DNA of 64,000 nt from contig NZ_CP117522.1 in assembly GCF_031679605.1 (NCBI RefSeq), positions 9,114,001 through 9,178,000 on the forward strand, in the 5' to 3' direction. Under the pieces are notes generated by a model. It saw only the letters and a list, made by a program, of their open reading frames with translations, made no database searches and was not told the origin of the DNA. The stretch's first letter is position 1. Each line of letters opens with the position of its first letter. Positions 9,614-17,991 of this stretch are shown here, piece by piece. Origin of the DNA: Streptomyces luomodiensis. Its GTDB lineage: Bacteria; Actinomycetota; Actinomycetes; Streptomycetales; Streptomycetaceae. The translations under genes were made by a program, and so were the position numbers.

Positions 9614-9652
9614 GCCGGTCTCCACGATCCCGGCCGGATCGTGGAGACCGGC
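9614..9652. terminator. Strong bidirectional terminator hairpin
   Basis: Perfect 17-bp arms (9614-9630 and 9636-9652) enclose a 5-nt loop, CGGCC. It sits 39 bp after the isomerase stop and 25 bp before the end of the opposing GH16 gene. No U-run is seen. Confidence 0.85.
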
Positions 9653-9677
9653 GCCATGGGGGCATGACGCGTCGCCG

Positions 9678-10646
9678 CTACTGGCTCACCTTGACCGAGA
9701 ACCAGTCCACGCTCATCCCCGCACCGGAGGTGGTGTCCTCCGCGGGCGAGGTGCAGCCGCAGACCTTGTTCGGGTAGGAGCCGCCGATGGCGACATTGAA
9801 GATGGCGAAGAACCCGTGGTCCACCGCCTTCGTCCAGGTGTCGGCGGACACCTGGTTCTGATGCACCGTGAAGGTCTCCTTGCCGTCGCGGTAGAAGCGC
9901 AGTTGCTCGGCGGAGGTGTCGGTGCGATCCACGATCACCGAGTACGTGTGGTACTCGGTCTGGCAGGTGTCGCACGGCAGCAGGTCACTGCTGATCCCGT
10001 CCGGGTCGTTGCACTCGCCGGCCCACTCGTCGCAGTGGAAGGTGTGCGAGTGCTTGCTCAGCCCGTTGACGTCCTCCATGATGTCCAGCTCGCCGATGCC
10101 CGGCCAGTTGGTGGCTCCGGTGGGGCGGGCGTCGGCGCCCATGGCCCAGAAGGCGGGCCAGACGCCCAGCGGCTTCTCCGGGTTGGGCTGCTTGAGGGAA
10201 GCGCTGATCTCCAGCTGCCCGCCGGCCGGCGCCTCGAAGTCGGTGCGCTGGGTCTCCACGCGGCCGGAGGTCCACTTCCCGGAGGCGTCGCGGATCGGCT
10301 TGATCACCATGTGACCCTCACCGTCCTGGTAGACGTTGTCGGTCGAGTCGGTGACCGTCTCGACCTCGCCGGTGCCCCAGTTCGCGGCCCCGCCCGGATA
10401 GCCGGTGCCGATGTCGTACAGCCAGTCGTCCTTGTTCAGACCGGTGCCCGCCGCACCGTCGAAGTCGTCGTGGAAGACGGTGGTCCACTCGGCCGCGGCG
10501 GACTCGTCCGCGGCCGCGCTGGAGGACGCGGTGAGAGCCAGCAGCCCGGTCAGCGGCAGCGACAGGGCGGCCACGAAGGCCACAACGCGTCGTCGGCGGC
10601 GGGGTTTGCCCTCCGCCGCCGAACGTGAGGAAGTGATGCGGTACAT
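9678..10646 (-). CDS. Secreted GH16 family glycoside hydrolase (endo-beta-1,3-glucanase-like)
   Basis: 322 residues. The N-terminus has an arginine-rich n-region (KPRRRRR), a hydrophobic core (VVAFVAALSLPLTGLLAL) and an Ala-rich cleavage region near residues 41-50, so it is a secreted protein. The catalytic domain carries the GH16 signature ELDIME with nucleophile Glu186, Asp188 and acid/base Glu191, and the aromatic FWAMG and NWPG contexts. Two Cys pairs (CDTC, CGC) could form disulfides. It likely hydrolyses laminarin-type beta-1,3-glucans outside the cell. The start MYRIT is chosen because GGAAG lies upstream; an ATG 18 bp earlier lacks a site. Confidence 0.88.
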   Translation of the reverse strand: MYRITSSRSAAEGKPRRRRRVVAFVAALSLPLTGLLALTASSSAAADESAAAEWTTVFHDDFDGAAGTGLNKDDWLYDIGTGYPGGAANWGTGEVETVTDSTDNVYQDGEGHMVIKPIRDASGKWTSGRVETQRTDFEAPAGGQLEISASLKQPNPEKPLGVWPAFWAMGADARPTGATNWPGIGELDIMEDVNGLSKHSHTFHCDEWAGECNDPDGISSDLLPCDTCQTEYHTYSVIVDRTDTSAEQLRFYRDGKETFTVHQNQVSADTWTKAVDHGFFAIFNVAIGGSYPNKVCGCTSPAEDTTSGAGMSVDWFSVKVSQ

Positions 10647-10780
10647 GTGGGGGGTTGCTTCCATTCCGTAGGAACGTCGGTCACGGGTGTGCGAGACCCG
10701 TGACCCGCGCCTGGCGTGGGGTGAGAAGCGCGGGCCACGGAAACTCGGCACAGTGGAACAGAGCGAGCGCCGCGGGGTCT

Positions 10781-10831
10781 TGAGAGCGCTCACACAGAAC
10801 GACTGTCTTGGACCGTGCCCTTGCCGGTCAA
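10781..10831 (-). promoter_or_regulatory. Putative GH16 promoter with LacI-type operator
   Basis: On the minus strand TTGACC (10831-10826) and GACAGT (10807-10802), spaced by 18 bp, could act as -35 and -10 boxes. Just downstream is TGTGAGCGCTCTCA (10794-10781), a near palindrome around GAGCGCTC like the operators bound by CebR and related LacI-family regulators in Streptomyces. This places a repressor over the start point. No LacI gene is adjacent. Confidence 0.45.
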
Positions 10832-10963
10832 GAGTCATGCTGCGTTCACAACGTGAACACAAGCCCTTCGCTCCGCCGCGACAGCACCGAACCATCGCTC
10901 GATCCACTTCAGAGTTGGACGCATGCGCGCGGTGCGAGCCTCCGCGCACGCCAACTCTTGACC

Positions 10964-11881
10964 TCAGGAACTCTCCGGCAGGGACTCCAGGACATCCGCG
11001 ACGGACACCCGGCCGACGACGTCCAGAAGAGCCTGTCCCAGGACGGAGACGGGCTCCCGGGGAGGCAGCAGCAGACCGACGGCGGCCGTACGCGAGGGGC
11101 CCGCCAGCGGGATGACCCGCATACCGGCGGGGATGCCGAAGACGTGCAGCCAGGCGTGCGACACGATGCTCGCCCACTGGCCCGTCCGGACGTGTGCGAA
11201 GAGGGAGGCGATGGAGTCGGTCTCCACGCGCGGAGCCACCTTGGTGCCCAGTTCGGCAAAGACCGCGTCGAGGACCTGACGGCCCTGCATCATGGGGTGC
11301 AGCAGACACAGCGGGTACCCGGCCGCTTCCTCCCACTCGATCCCGGCCGGGTGCGCATCGACGGGCCCGGTGGTCAGGAACACATAGCGCTCCCGGTACA
11401 GCGGCACGAACTTGAAGTCCGCGTCCGCCGACGGCGGGCGGTAGGTGAGGGCCGCGTCCAGCTCATAGGTCTGCAACCGGCGGAGGATGTCCTCGGCCCG
11501 CAGATCCGTATACACCAGCACGGTCGCCAGCGGATTGGCCACGCAGAACGGCTGCGTCAGCACCGACACGGCCGTCGAGGCGGTGGGGACCGTTCCGATG
11601 CGCAGCCGGCCCGTCACACCCGACCGCAGCGCCTGGATGTCGTCACGCATCGCGTCCCGGTCGGCCAGGATCCGCTGCGCCCATACGACGACGCGCTCGC
11701 CCTCCGGGGTGAGCCCCTCGAACTTGCGCTCCCGACGGACCAGGGGCACCCCGAGTTCGTCCTCGAGCTTCCGGATCCCCTCCGACAGCGCGGGCTGGGA
11801 GACGAAACACGCCTGGGCCGCCCTGGCGAAGTGGCGGGCACGGGCGAGGGCGACCAGGTATTCGAGTTGGCGAAGCAGCAC
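10964..11881 (-). CDS. LysR-family transcriptional regulator
   Basis: 305 residues with the LysR winged helix at the N-terminus (residues about 1-60: ARHFARAAQACFVSQPALSEGIRKLE), then the effector-binding domain (about 90-295). It begins at a GTG, with GGGAG close upstream. It is transcribed divergently from the YdeP/FdhF-type molybdoenzyme gene 165 bp away. LysR regulators usually control the divergent gene and themselves, and a perfect T-N11-A inverted repeat lies between the two. The effector is unknown. Confidence 0.87.
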   Translation of the reverse strand: MLLRQLEYLVALARARHFARAAQACFVSQPALSEGIRKLEDELGVPLVRRERKFEGLTPEGERVVVWAQRILADRDAMRDDIQALRSGVTGRLRIGTVPTASTAVSVLTQPFCVANPLATVLVYTDLRAEDILRRLQTYELDAALTYRPPSADADFKFVPLYRERYVFLTTGPVDAHPAGIEWEEAAGYPLCLLHPMMQGRQVLDAVFAELGTKVAPRVETDSIASLFAHVRTGQWASIVSHAWLHVFGIPAGMRVIPLAGPSRTAAVGLLLPPREPVSVLGQALLDVVGRVSVADVLESLPESS

Positions 11882-11938
11882 TCTCCCATGATCTCGCGGC
11901 CCCGGCGGAGCGGCCCGGCGGACCCGGCCGCGACGGGG

Positions 11939-11961
11939 CGTGATCGGCCTCGCCTATCACG
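11939..11961. promoter_or_regulatory. LysR-type binding site (T-N11-A)
   Basis: CGTGAT-N11-ATCACG is a perfect 6-bp inverted repeat with the T-N11-A geometry typical of LysR proteins. It lies in the divergent region between the LysR gene (start 11881) and the molybdoenzyme gene (start 12046). Confidence 0.7.
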
Positions 11962-12045
11962 CGATCAAAGATGCCGCTTTGACCTGGCCTTCCTTCGGAG
12001 AGGAGCCTGCTTGCGCAGGGAATTCGGAGAAAGGACCGACGGGCG

Positions 12046-14331
12046 ATGCGGGACATCGAAGAACCGGCCGAGGACGTGACGGTATCGGCGCCCAAGACCT
12101 GGGCCACCGGCGCTCCCGCCGTCGCGCACGCGCTCACCTACGCCTTGGGCCAGACCTCGCCGAAGCGCACCGCCCTCACGCTGCTGAACATCAACCAGGC
12201 GCGTGGCTTCGACTGTCCCGGCTGCGCCTGGCCCGAGCCCGCGCCGGGGCACCGGCACCGCAACGAATACTGCGAGAACGGCGCCAAGCACATCAGCGAC
12301 GAGGCCACCTCCCGCAGGGTGACCAGGGAGTTCTTCGAGCGCCACCCGGTCGATGAGCTGAACGGGAGGTCGGACTACTGGCTGAACCAGCAGGGCCGGC
12401 TGACCGAGCCGATGGTGCTGCGCGAGGGAGCGCGGCACTACGAACCGATCGGCTGGGACGAGGCGCTGGACCTGCTCGCCACCGAACTGCGCGGACTGGA
12501 CCATCCGGATGAGGCGCTGTTCTACACCTCCGGCCGGCTGGCCAACGAGCCGGCTTTCCTGCTGCAGCTGCTGGCGCGCGCGTTCGGCACGAACAACCTC
12601 CCGGACTGCTCCAACATGTGCCACGAGTCCAGTGGCTCGGCGCTGAACGAAACCCTGGGCATCGGCAAGGGCAGCGTGAGCCTGGACGACATCTACGACG
12701 CCGATCTGGTCTTCGTGGTCGGCCAGAACCCCGGCACCAACCACCCGCGGATGCTGTCGGCCCTGGAGGAGACGAAGCGCCGCGGCGGCCAGGTCATCGC
12801 CGTCAATCCGCTGCCGGAGGCCGGACTGCTGCGGTTCAAGCACCCGCAGAAGGTGCGCGGGGTCATCGGCCGGGGGACGGACATCGCCGATCAGTTCCTT
12901 CAGATCCGGCCCGGCGGCGACCTGGCGCTGTTCCAGATGCTGAACCGGCTGCTTCTGGAGGCCGAGGACGAGGCGCCCGGAACCGTCCTGGACGGTGAGT
13001 TCATCGCGGCGCACACCACCGGCTTCGCCGCCTTCGCCGACCACGCGCGGCGGATCACCTGGCCGCAGGTGGAGCGGGCCACAGGCCTGAGCCGGGAAGA
13101 GATCGAGCAGGTGCACGCCCGTGTGCTGAGGAGCCGCAGCGTCATCGTCTGCTGGGCCATGGGTCTGACCCAGCACAAGCACGGAGTGCCCACGATCAGG
13201 GAAGTGGTGAACTTCCTGCTGCTGCGCGGCAACATCGGGCGCCCGGGAGCCGGGGTCTGCCCGGTCCGCGGCCACAGCAACGTCCAGGGCGACCGCACCA
13301 TGGGCATCTGGGAGCGCATGCCCCAGCCGTTCCTCGACGCGCTGGAGGCCGAGTTCGGTTTCAAGCCGCCCTCGGCACACGGCGTGGACTCGGTGGACGC
13401 CATCCGCGCCATGCGGGACGGCCGGGCCAAGGTCTTCGTCGGTGTGGCCGGCAACTTCGTGCGGGCCACTCCCGACAGCGACGCCACCGAACGGGCCATG
13501 CGCAACTGCCGGCTGACCGTGCACATCTCGACCAAGCTCAACCGCTCCCACGCGGTGTGCGGCCGGACCGCCCTGATCCTGCCCACCCTCGGCCGCAGCG
13601 ACCGCGACGTCCAGGCGGGCGGAGAACAGTTCATGACGGTCGAGGACTCCATGAGCGAGATCCACGCCACCCGCGGCCGTCTGGCGCCCGCCTCCGAACA
13701 CCTGCTGAGCGAGGTGTCCATCATCAGCAGGCTGGCCCGCAAGGTCCTCGGCGCACAACCGGACATCCCCTGGGAAACCTTCGAGAGCGACTACGACACC
13801 ATCCGCGACCGCATCTCCCGGGTCGTCCCGGGCTTCGAGGACTTCAACGCCCGGGTGCGGCGTCCCGGCGGATTCCGGCTGCCCAACCCGGTCAACAGCC
13901 GGGTCTTCCGCACACCCAGCGGAAAGGCCGTGTTCACCACCAACGACGTCACTGTGCTTCAGGCCCCGAAGGGACACCTGGTCCTGCAGACCCTGCGCTC
14001 GCACGACCAGTGGAACACCATCCCCTACGCCATGGACGACCGCTACCGCGGCATCAAGGGCGGCCGCCGCGTCGTCCTTGTCAACCCCGCCGACCTCGCC
14101 GACCTCGGCATCGCGGACGCGAGCAGGGTGGACCTGGTCGGCGTGTGGTCCGACGGAGTCGAGCGCAGGGCCCCGGACTTCCGCGTCGTCGCCTACCCCA
14201 CCAGCCGCGGCTCGGCGGCCGCCTACTACCCCGAGACCAACGTCCTCGTGCCGCTGGACAGCGTCGCCGACATCAGCAACACCCCCACCTCCAAGAGCGT
14301 CATCGTCCGCCTGGAGCCCGCCACGGTCTGA
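12046..14331 (+). CDS. Molybdopterin oxidoreductase alpha subunit, YdeP/FdhF-like
   Basis: 761 residues of the bis-MGD molybdoenzyme superfamily. The length, the N-terminal NINQARGFDCPGCAWPEP segment, CENGAKHISDE, NLPDCSNMCHE and the SHDQWNTI region near the C-terminus match the YdeP-type (FdhF-like) alpha subunit. It is cytoplasmic, since no Tat signal is present. A molydopterin-dinucleotide-binding domain occupies roughly residues 620-755. YdeP-like proteins are often annotated as formate dehydrogenase-like, but their reaction is poorly defined; in E. coli ydeP is tied to acid resistance. No electron-transfer subunit is adjacent. The LysR gene upstream is its likely regulator. Confidence 0.87.
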   Translation: MRDIEEPAEDVTVSAPKTWATGAPAVAHALTYALGQTSPKRTALTLLNINQARGFDCPGCAWPEPAPGHRHRNEYCENGAKHISDEATSRRVTREFFERHPVDELNGRSDYWLNQQGRLTEPMVLREGARHYEPIGWDEALDLLATELRGLDHPDEALFYTSGRLANEPAFLLQLLARAFGTNNLPDCSNMCHESSGSALNETLGIGKGSVSLDDIYDADLVFVVGQNPGTNHPRMLSALEETKRRGGQVIAVNPLPEAGLLRFKHPQKVRGVIGRGTDIADQFLQIRPGGDLALFQMLNRLLLEAEDEAPGTVLDGEFIAAHTTGFAAFADHARRITWPQVERATGLSREEIEQVHARVLRSRSVIVCWAMGLTQHKHGVPTIREVVNFLLLRGNIGRPGAGVCPVRGHSNVQGDRTMGIWERMPQPFLDALEAEFGFKPPSAHGVDSVDAIRAMRDGRAKVFVGVAGNFVRATPDSDATERAMRNCRLTVHISTKLNRSHAVCGRTALILPTLGRSDRDVQAGGEQFMTVEDSMSEIHATRGRLAPASEHLLSEVSIISRLARKVLGAQPDIPWETFESDYDTIRDRISRVVPGFEDFNARVRRPGGFRLPNPVNSRVFRTPSGKAVFTTNDVTVLQAPKGHLVLQTLRSHDQWNTIPYAMDDRYRGIKGGRRVVLVNPADLADLGIADASRVDLVGVWSDGVERRAPDFRVVAYPTSRGSAAAYYPETNVLVPLDSVADISNTPTSKSVIVRLEPATV

Positions 14332-14371
14332 TTGGACCGGGTCTCGCCGGGGGTCCGCCCTGTTCCGCGCA

Positions 14372-14390
14372 ACGGGCGGCTACCGCCCGT
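14372..14390 (+). terminator. Short hairpin downstream of the molybdoenzyme gene
   Basis: ACGGGCGG-CTA-CCGCCCGT gives perfect 8-bp arms with a 3-nt loop, 40 bp after the stop codon. It is a plausible terminator. Confidence 0.5.
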
Positions 14391-14468
14391 CGACCTGCAC
14401 CGGGCCGGCGGAACAGCCCTGGCGCGCCGTCGACGAGCCGACCGACGAGCGGCGGAGGGTGCCGCCGT

Positions 14469-14819
14469 TCAGATGATGGACGCCCATTGGGGAAACTCCA
14501 CGGTCGCCAGGGCGTCCGCCCGCTCCGCGGCCGGCACCCGCCCGGTGAGGAATCCGGCGATCAGCTCGCACCAGGAGTCGTAGCCCTCGGCGCATGCCTG
14601 CCGGATCTGTGCGCTGTCCGTTGCGGCGTCCAGCGTGACGGCCGCCGGCGGGCAGCCCCGCTGGAAGCCGGAGTCGGTCAACACACCGATCAAGAGCTCC
14701 ACCACCGCCCTGACGGGGCTCGCCGGGTCCGGAGCCCCGGCGATGACCTCCCGCAGTGCCTCGCCCAGCCGGCTGCCGGACATCCGCAGCGCCTCGGCCG
14801 CCAGTTGTTCCTTGCCGAC
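14469..14819 (-). pseudogene. Truncated TetR regulator (C-terminal LmrA/YxaF-like domain only)
   Basis: About 116 codons remain, reading from VGKEQLAAEALRMSG through GCPPAAVTLDAA to EGYDSWCELIAGFL. These are hallmarks of the C-terminal ligand domain of LmrA/YxaF-type TetR proteins. A TAG codon directly precedes the first recognisable residue, and no helix-turn-helix can be read in any frame over the next 150 bp. The DNA-binding half has therefore been lost or scrambled. The remnant converges on the molybdoenzyme gene and is unlikely to be functional. Confidence 0.7.
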
Positions 14820-15135
14820 CTACCCACACGATGACGACCGGTCTCGTCAGTCCCGCGCGCCAAAGGTACGTCAGGTCTGACCGACCCTGCGACCGCTTCG
14901 GCATCGGAGCCCATTCGCCGGTGACCCGTACAGCGGGCCCACCCAGGCGGCGGCACCACCCAAATCACCAGCTTGTTGCCGATGAGGCCCGCCTGGTGAA
15001 ATCCCCGTAACCGATGACGGCGAGTGCGCGCACACCTCTGGACAAAGTCTTCAGGGGTCTGTCACTTTTGATGGACCCAACCGGTTCTGTCGGCCGTCGG
15101 ACCTGACGTCGCCTTGAGAACACGAAGGAGGACCC
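14820..15135. other. Intergenic stretch without a recognisable gene
   Basis: This region lies between the TetR remnant and the FCD regulator. I see no coding frame with family resemblance. The last 70 bp are less GC-rich and probably hold the promoter of the FCD regulator, with AAGGAGG at 15123-15130 as its ribosome-binding site. Confidence 0.4.
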
Positions 15136-15921
15136 GTGCCGCACCGCCGCGAGGACGCCTCGTTTGTCCTGTTGGAGGCGCTGGCCGAAGCCGGGCAGCC
15201 GCTCGGCGCGCGTCAGGCGAAAGCCGCCCTGGCCTCGGCGGGCATCTCCATCAGCGAGTCGTCCGCCAGCCGCTTGCTGCGCGACCTCCACGGCGAGGGC
15301 CTGGTGGCCACGGCCGGGGCCAAGGGCAGGGTCATCACCGAGGAAGGCCGCCGCCGGGTCGCGGAACTGCACGGAGTCGCCGCCACAAGCGCCAGGCTCC
15401 AGCAGGCCGTCGACGTACGGGCCGCGAAGGACTTGCTGGATCTGCTGCACGCGCGGCGCACCGTGGAACGCGAGATCGTGCGCGAGGCCGCCGAACACGC
15501 CGGCGAGAAGGACCTGACGGACCTCAGGGACCTCACCCGCCGGCACGCCCTCTGCATCAGCAAGGGCGAAGTGCCGCAGACGCCCGGACTCGACTTCCAC
15601 CGCCGCATCATCCGGCTCTCCCGCAACCGGCCGCTCCGGGCCATGGCCGATGTGGTCCTCGGCCCGCGCTACAACCGGGTGGAGACCCTGCTCGACATCA
15701 TCATGGGCAACCACCACACCGAGACCAAGTCCGTCGGCGAGCACGAACGCATCCTCGACGCCATCGCGGCGGGCGACGCGGCAACCGCCGAGCGGACCAT
15801 GAACGACCATCTGCTCCGCATGTCCGAGGAGGTCGAAAGGTATCTTCCCGCGGACAACGACCCCCTTTTCCAGCGCCTGCTGAGCTGGATGGACACCCAG
15901 GAGTCGCTGCGGCCCGCCTAG
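15136..15921 (+). CDS. FCD-domain transcriptional regulator (GntR/FadR-like)
   Basis: 261 residues starting at GTG, with AAGGAGG ending 5 bp upstream. Residues about 5-70 form a winged-helix domain (LASAGISISESSASRLLRDLHGEGLV) that is not a canonical GntR helix-turn-helix. Residues about 90-235 form an FCD domain, with the metal-ligand pattern including DFHRRIIRLSRN and HHTETKSVGEHERILDAI. FCD domains bind organic acids or related metabolites. The gene lies 123 bp before the PuuE-like gene and the ECF importer, in the same direction, so it is the likely regulator of that cluster. Confidence 0.82.
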   Translation: MPHRREDASFVLLEALAEAGQPLGARQAKAALASAGISISESSASRLLRDLHGEGLVATAGAKGRVITEEGRRRVAELHGVAATSARLQQAVDVRAAKDLLDLLHARRTVEREIVREAAEHAGEKDLTDLRDLTRRHALCISKGEVPQTPGLDFHRRIIRLSRNRPLRAMADVVLGPRYNRVETLLDIIMGNHHTETKSVGEHERILDAIAAGDAATAERTMNDHLLRMSEEVERYLPADNDPLFQRLLSWMDTQESLRPA

Positions 15922-16044
15922 CGGCGTACGCCGCGGTGCCCCCGGCGCGCCGTCCCTTCGTCCGGCCCCGGACCGCGCACCGGACACCGCGGCGCCGGAC
16001 ACCGCGCACCGCGCACCATCGAGCACGACCAGGAGAGAACTCCC

Positions 16045-16989
16045 ATGTACCCACGCGACCTCAAGGGATACGGCCCCCTTCCGCCCAGTCCGCAGTGGCC
16101 GGACGGGGCACGGGTGGCCCTGCAGTTCGTCATCAACTACGAGGAGGGAGGCGAGCGTTCCATCCTGCACGGAGACCGGTGCTCCGAAGCCTTCCTGACC
16201 GAAGAGCCGACCCGTGAACTGCCCAACCTCCGCAACCTCAACGTCGAGTCACAGTACGAGTACGGCAGTCGCGCCGGCTTCTGGCGCCTGCACCGGATGT
16301 TCACCGAACGCGGGCTGCCGGTCACCGTCTTCGGCATCGCCGAGGCACTGGAGAAGAACCCCGAAGCCGTGGCGGCCATGCGGGAAGCGCGGTGGGAGAT
16401 CGCCTGCCATGGACTGCGCTGGATCAACTACGCGGAAATGCCACGGGAGGAGGAAGAGCGCCATGTGCGCCGCGCCGTCGAACTGCACACGCGGGTCACG
16501 GGCGAGCGTCCCCGGGGCTGGTACACGGGCCGGATGAGCCCGCACACCCGTCGGCTCGTCGCGGACGAGGGCGGCTTCCTCTACGACTCCGACTCCTTCG
16601 CCGACGACCTGCCCTACTGGGTACCGGTGGGAGACCGGGCGCAGCTGGTCGTCCCGTACACCCTCGACAACAACGACGGCCGGTACCTGAACACCTACGG
16701 ATTCCAGTCCGAGAGCTTCTCCCGGTATCTGCTGCGCGCCCTGGACCTGCTGCGGGCCGAGGCGGACCACTGCCCGAAGATGATGAGCGTCGGGCTGCAC
16801 ACCCGGATCGTCGGCCGTCCCGGCAGGGCCGCGGACCTGGCGCGCTTTCTCGACGAGGTGGCCGCGGCCGACGACGTCTGGGTCACGCGGCGCGTCGACA
16901 TCGCCCGGCACTGGCGCCGGGTGCAGCCCGCCGAGGCCCATCTGCCCGGCCTGCGCGACGCGGCCGTGTCCGCGGACGCCCTCGTCTGA
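16045..16989 (+). CDS. PuuE-type allantoinase / polysaccharide deacetylase-family hydrolase
   Basis: 314 residues of the NodB (polysaccharide deacetylase) superfamily, closest in pattern to PuuE allantoinase: the N-terminus MYPRDLKGYGPLPPSPQWP, the FVINYEEGGE segment, AGFWRLHRMF, CHGLRWINY, and GWYTGRMSPHTR. PuuE hydrolyses allantoin to allantoate without a metal requirement. AGGAGAG precedes the ATG. No other allantoin genes are visible (no alc, all or hyu homologues), and the next genes are a complete ECF importer. The real substrate may therefore be a related cyclic ureide, imide or N-acyl compound brought in by that importer. Confidence 0.8.
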   Translation: MYPRDLKGYGPLPPSPQWPDGARVALQFVINYEEGGERSILHGDRCSEAFLTEEPTRELPNLRNLNVESQYEYGSRAGFWRLHRMFTERGLPVTVFGIAEALEKNPEAVAAMREARWEIACHGLRWINYAEMPREEEERHVRRAVELHTRVTGERPRGWYTGRMSPHTRRLVADEGGFLYDSDSFADDLPYWVPVGDRAQLVVPYTLDNNDGRYLNTYGFQSESFSRYLLRALDLLRAEADHCPKMMSVGLHTRIVGRPGRAADLARFLDEVAAADDVWVTRRVDIARHWRRVQPAEAHLPGLRDAAVSADALV

Positions 16990-17349
16990 GCTCATCCGGA
17001 ACCTCTGAGCCCATCCGCGGCCGGATGCGCTCTTCCGCGGCCGGACGCTCCCGGCTCTCCGGGCGGACATCGCCCGCCCCCGGCGCGTGGTCGCCACCCC
17101 CGCGTGTGCCCACCACCCCCGGTGCGTGCCCGCCCCACCTCACGTGTGCCCGGCTCGCCCCCGGACACGTGCCCCGCGCGTGCCCGGTGCGCTCCGCCCC
17201 GGCGCCACCACTCACACGGCCGGTCCTCTCGCGGCCAGCCCGTTCGCGGCCGGTCCGTTTCCCTACCGTCCGCACCGCCCGATCCACCAGCGACATCCTC
17301 AGCAGCGTCCCCCGGGCCCGAGGGGCCCGTCCCACCTGTGGAGAACACT
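16990..17349 (+). other. C-rich leader with iterated GTGCCC motifs before the ECF genes
   Basis: This 360-bp gap has no convincing gene. The coding strand is C-rich and A-poor. GTGCCC recurs at 17106, 17126 and 17146, exactly 20 nt apart, then at 17169 and 17180. A doubled CCGCGGCCGGA occurs near 17017 and 17035. I recognise no known riboswitch. A rut-like unstructured leader or a repeat-born spacer are possible readings. GGAG at 17340-17343 is the ribosome-binding site of the next gene. Confidence 0.5.
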
Positions 17350-17964
17350 ATGCGTGAAGGAAGATGGGCAGCCTTGCCCAACTGGCAGTTCCGGCTCTTC
17401 CCCCGTGACACCCGCCCCATCATCACCTGCGTCTTCCTGGGCCTGATCATGGCCGTGATCCTGCAGATCACCGAGCGGATCGACCTGGCGCTCACCGGCG
17501 GCACCATCGCCGTCGTCTCGGCCATCGTGGTGTGTGCCATCTGGGTGCCGGCCGCGGCCTTCTACGGTCTGACCGGCGCTCTGATCACGGCCTGGATCAA
17601 CCCCATCATCTCCAACCTGACCGCCTCCCAGCCGATGGCGCCGTTCCTGTTCGTCACCAACGCCGCACACACGGTGCCGGTCGCCCTGCTGGTGTGGCTG
17701 GTGAAGTCCGGCTCGCGCGGTCTGCGGCTGTGGCACGTGCTGGTGATCGGCCAGATCGGCGGCCTGCTGGACGCCGTGTTCTTCGGCATCGGCAACCGGA
17801 TCATCATGCATATGCCCTGGGACTTCATCGGCTTCCAGGTCCTGGTCATCCAGCCGTGTTATCTGGCGGGCAGTCTCATCACCTTCGTCATCATGCGCCG
17901 CCTGCTCAAGACCGGCCTGATCACGACCGAGCGGAAGGAGGACCTCAATGCCATGGTCGTCTGA
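17350..17964 (+). CDS. ECF transporter S component (substrate-binding membrane subunit), substrate unknown
   Basis: 204 residues with about six hydrophobic segments and charged ends, followed at once by genes for an EcfT and two EcfA ATPases. Size and order therefore identify it as the substrate-capture subunit of an energy-coupling-factor importer. The ATG has GGAG 6 bp upstream. The sequence (SNLTASQPMAPFLFVTNAAHT, DAVFFGIGNRI, LVIQPCYLAGS) does not match the biotin, riboflavin, thiamine, folate or cobalt S-components as I know them. Adjacency to PuuE suggests a cyclic amide or ureide, which is inference. It has its own dedicated energy module. Confidence 0.75.
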   Translation: MREGRWAALPNWQFRLFPRDTRPIITCVFLGLIMAVILQITERIDLALTGGTIAVVSAIVVCAIWVPAAAFYGLTGALITAWINPIISNLTASQPMAPFLFVTNAAHTVPVALLVWLVKSGSRGLRLWHVLVIGQIGGLLDAVFFGIGNRIIMHMPWDFIGFQVLVIQPCYLAGSLITFVIMRRLLKTGLITTERKEDLNAMVV

Positions 17965-17991
17965 GTCCACCCCGTACCGGGGAGCCGGCCG

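Noticed and set aside
10665..11336. A longer glucanase frame extending upstream of the signal peptide
   Set aside because: The extension runs through the promoter region and the LacI-type dyad and into the LysR gene. The Arg-rich signal peptide shows that the true start is near 10646.
11965..14004. A 679-codon minus-strand frame opposite the molybdoenzyme gene
   Set aside because: The composition is typical of an antisense frame (many Gln, Val, Asp, Arg and His), no motif is seen, and the opposite strand encodes a clear YdeP-type protein.
16990..17349. A riboswitch before the ECF genes
   Set aside because: I compared the stretch by eye with cobalamin, TPP, FMN and similar conserved cores and saw none. 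The structure seen is repeated C-rich sequence.
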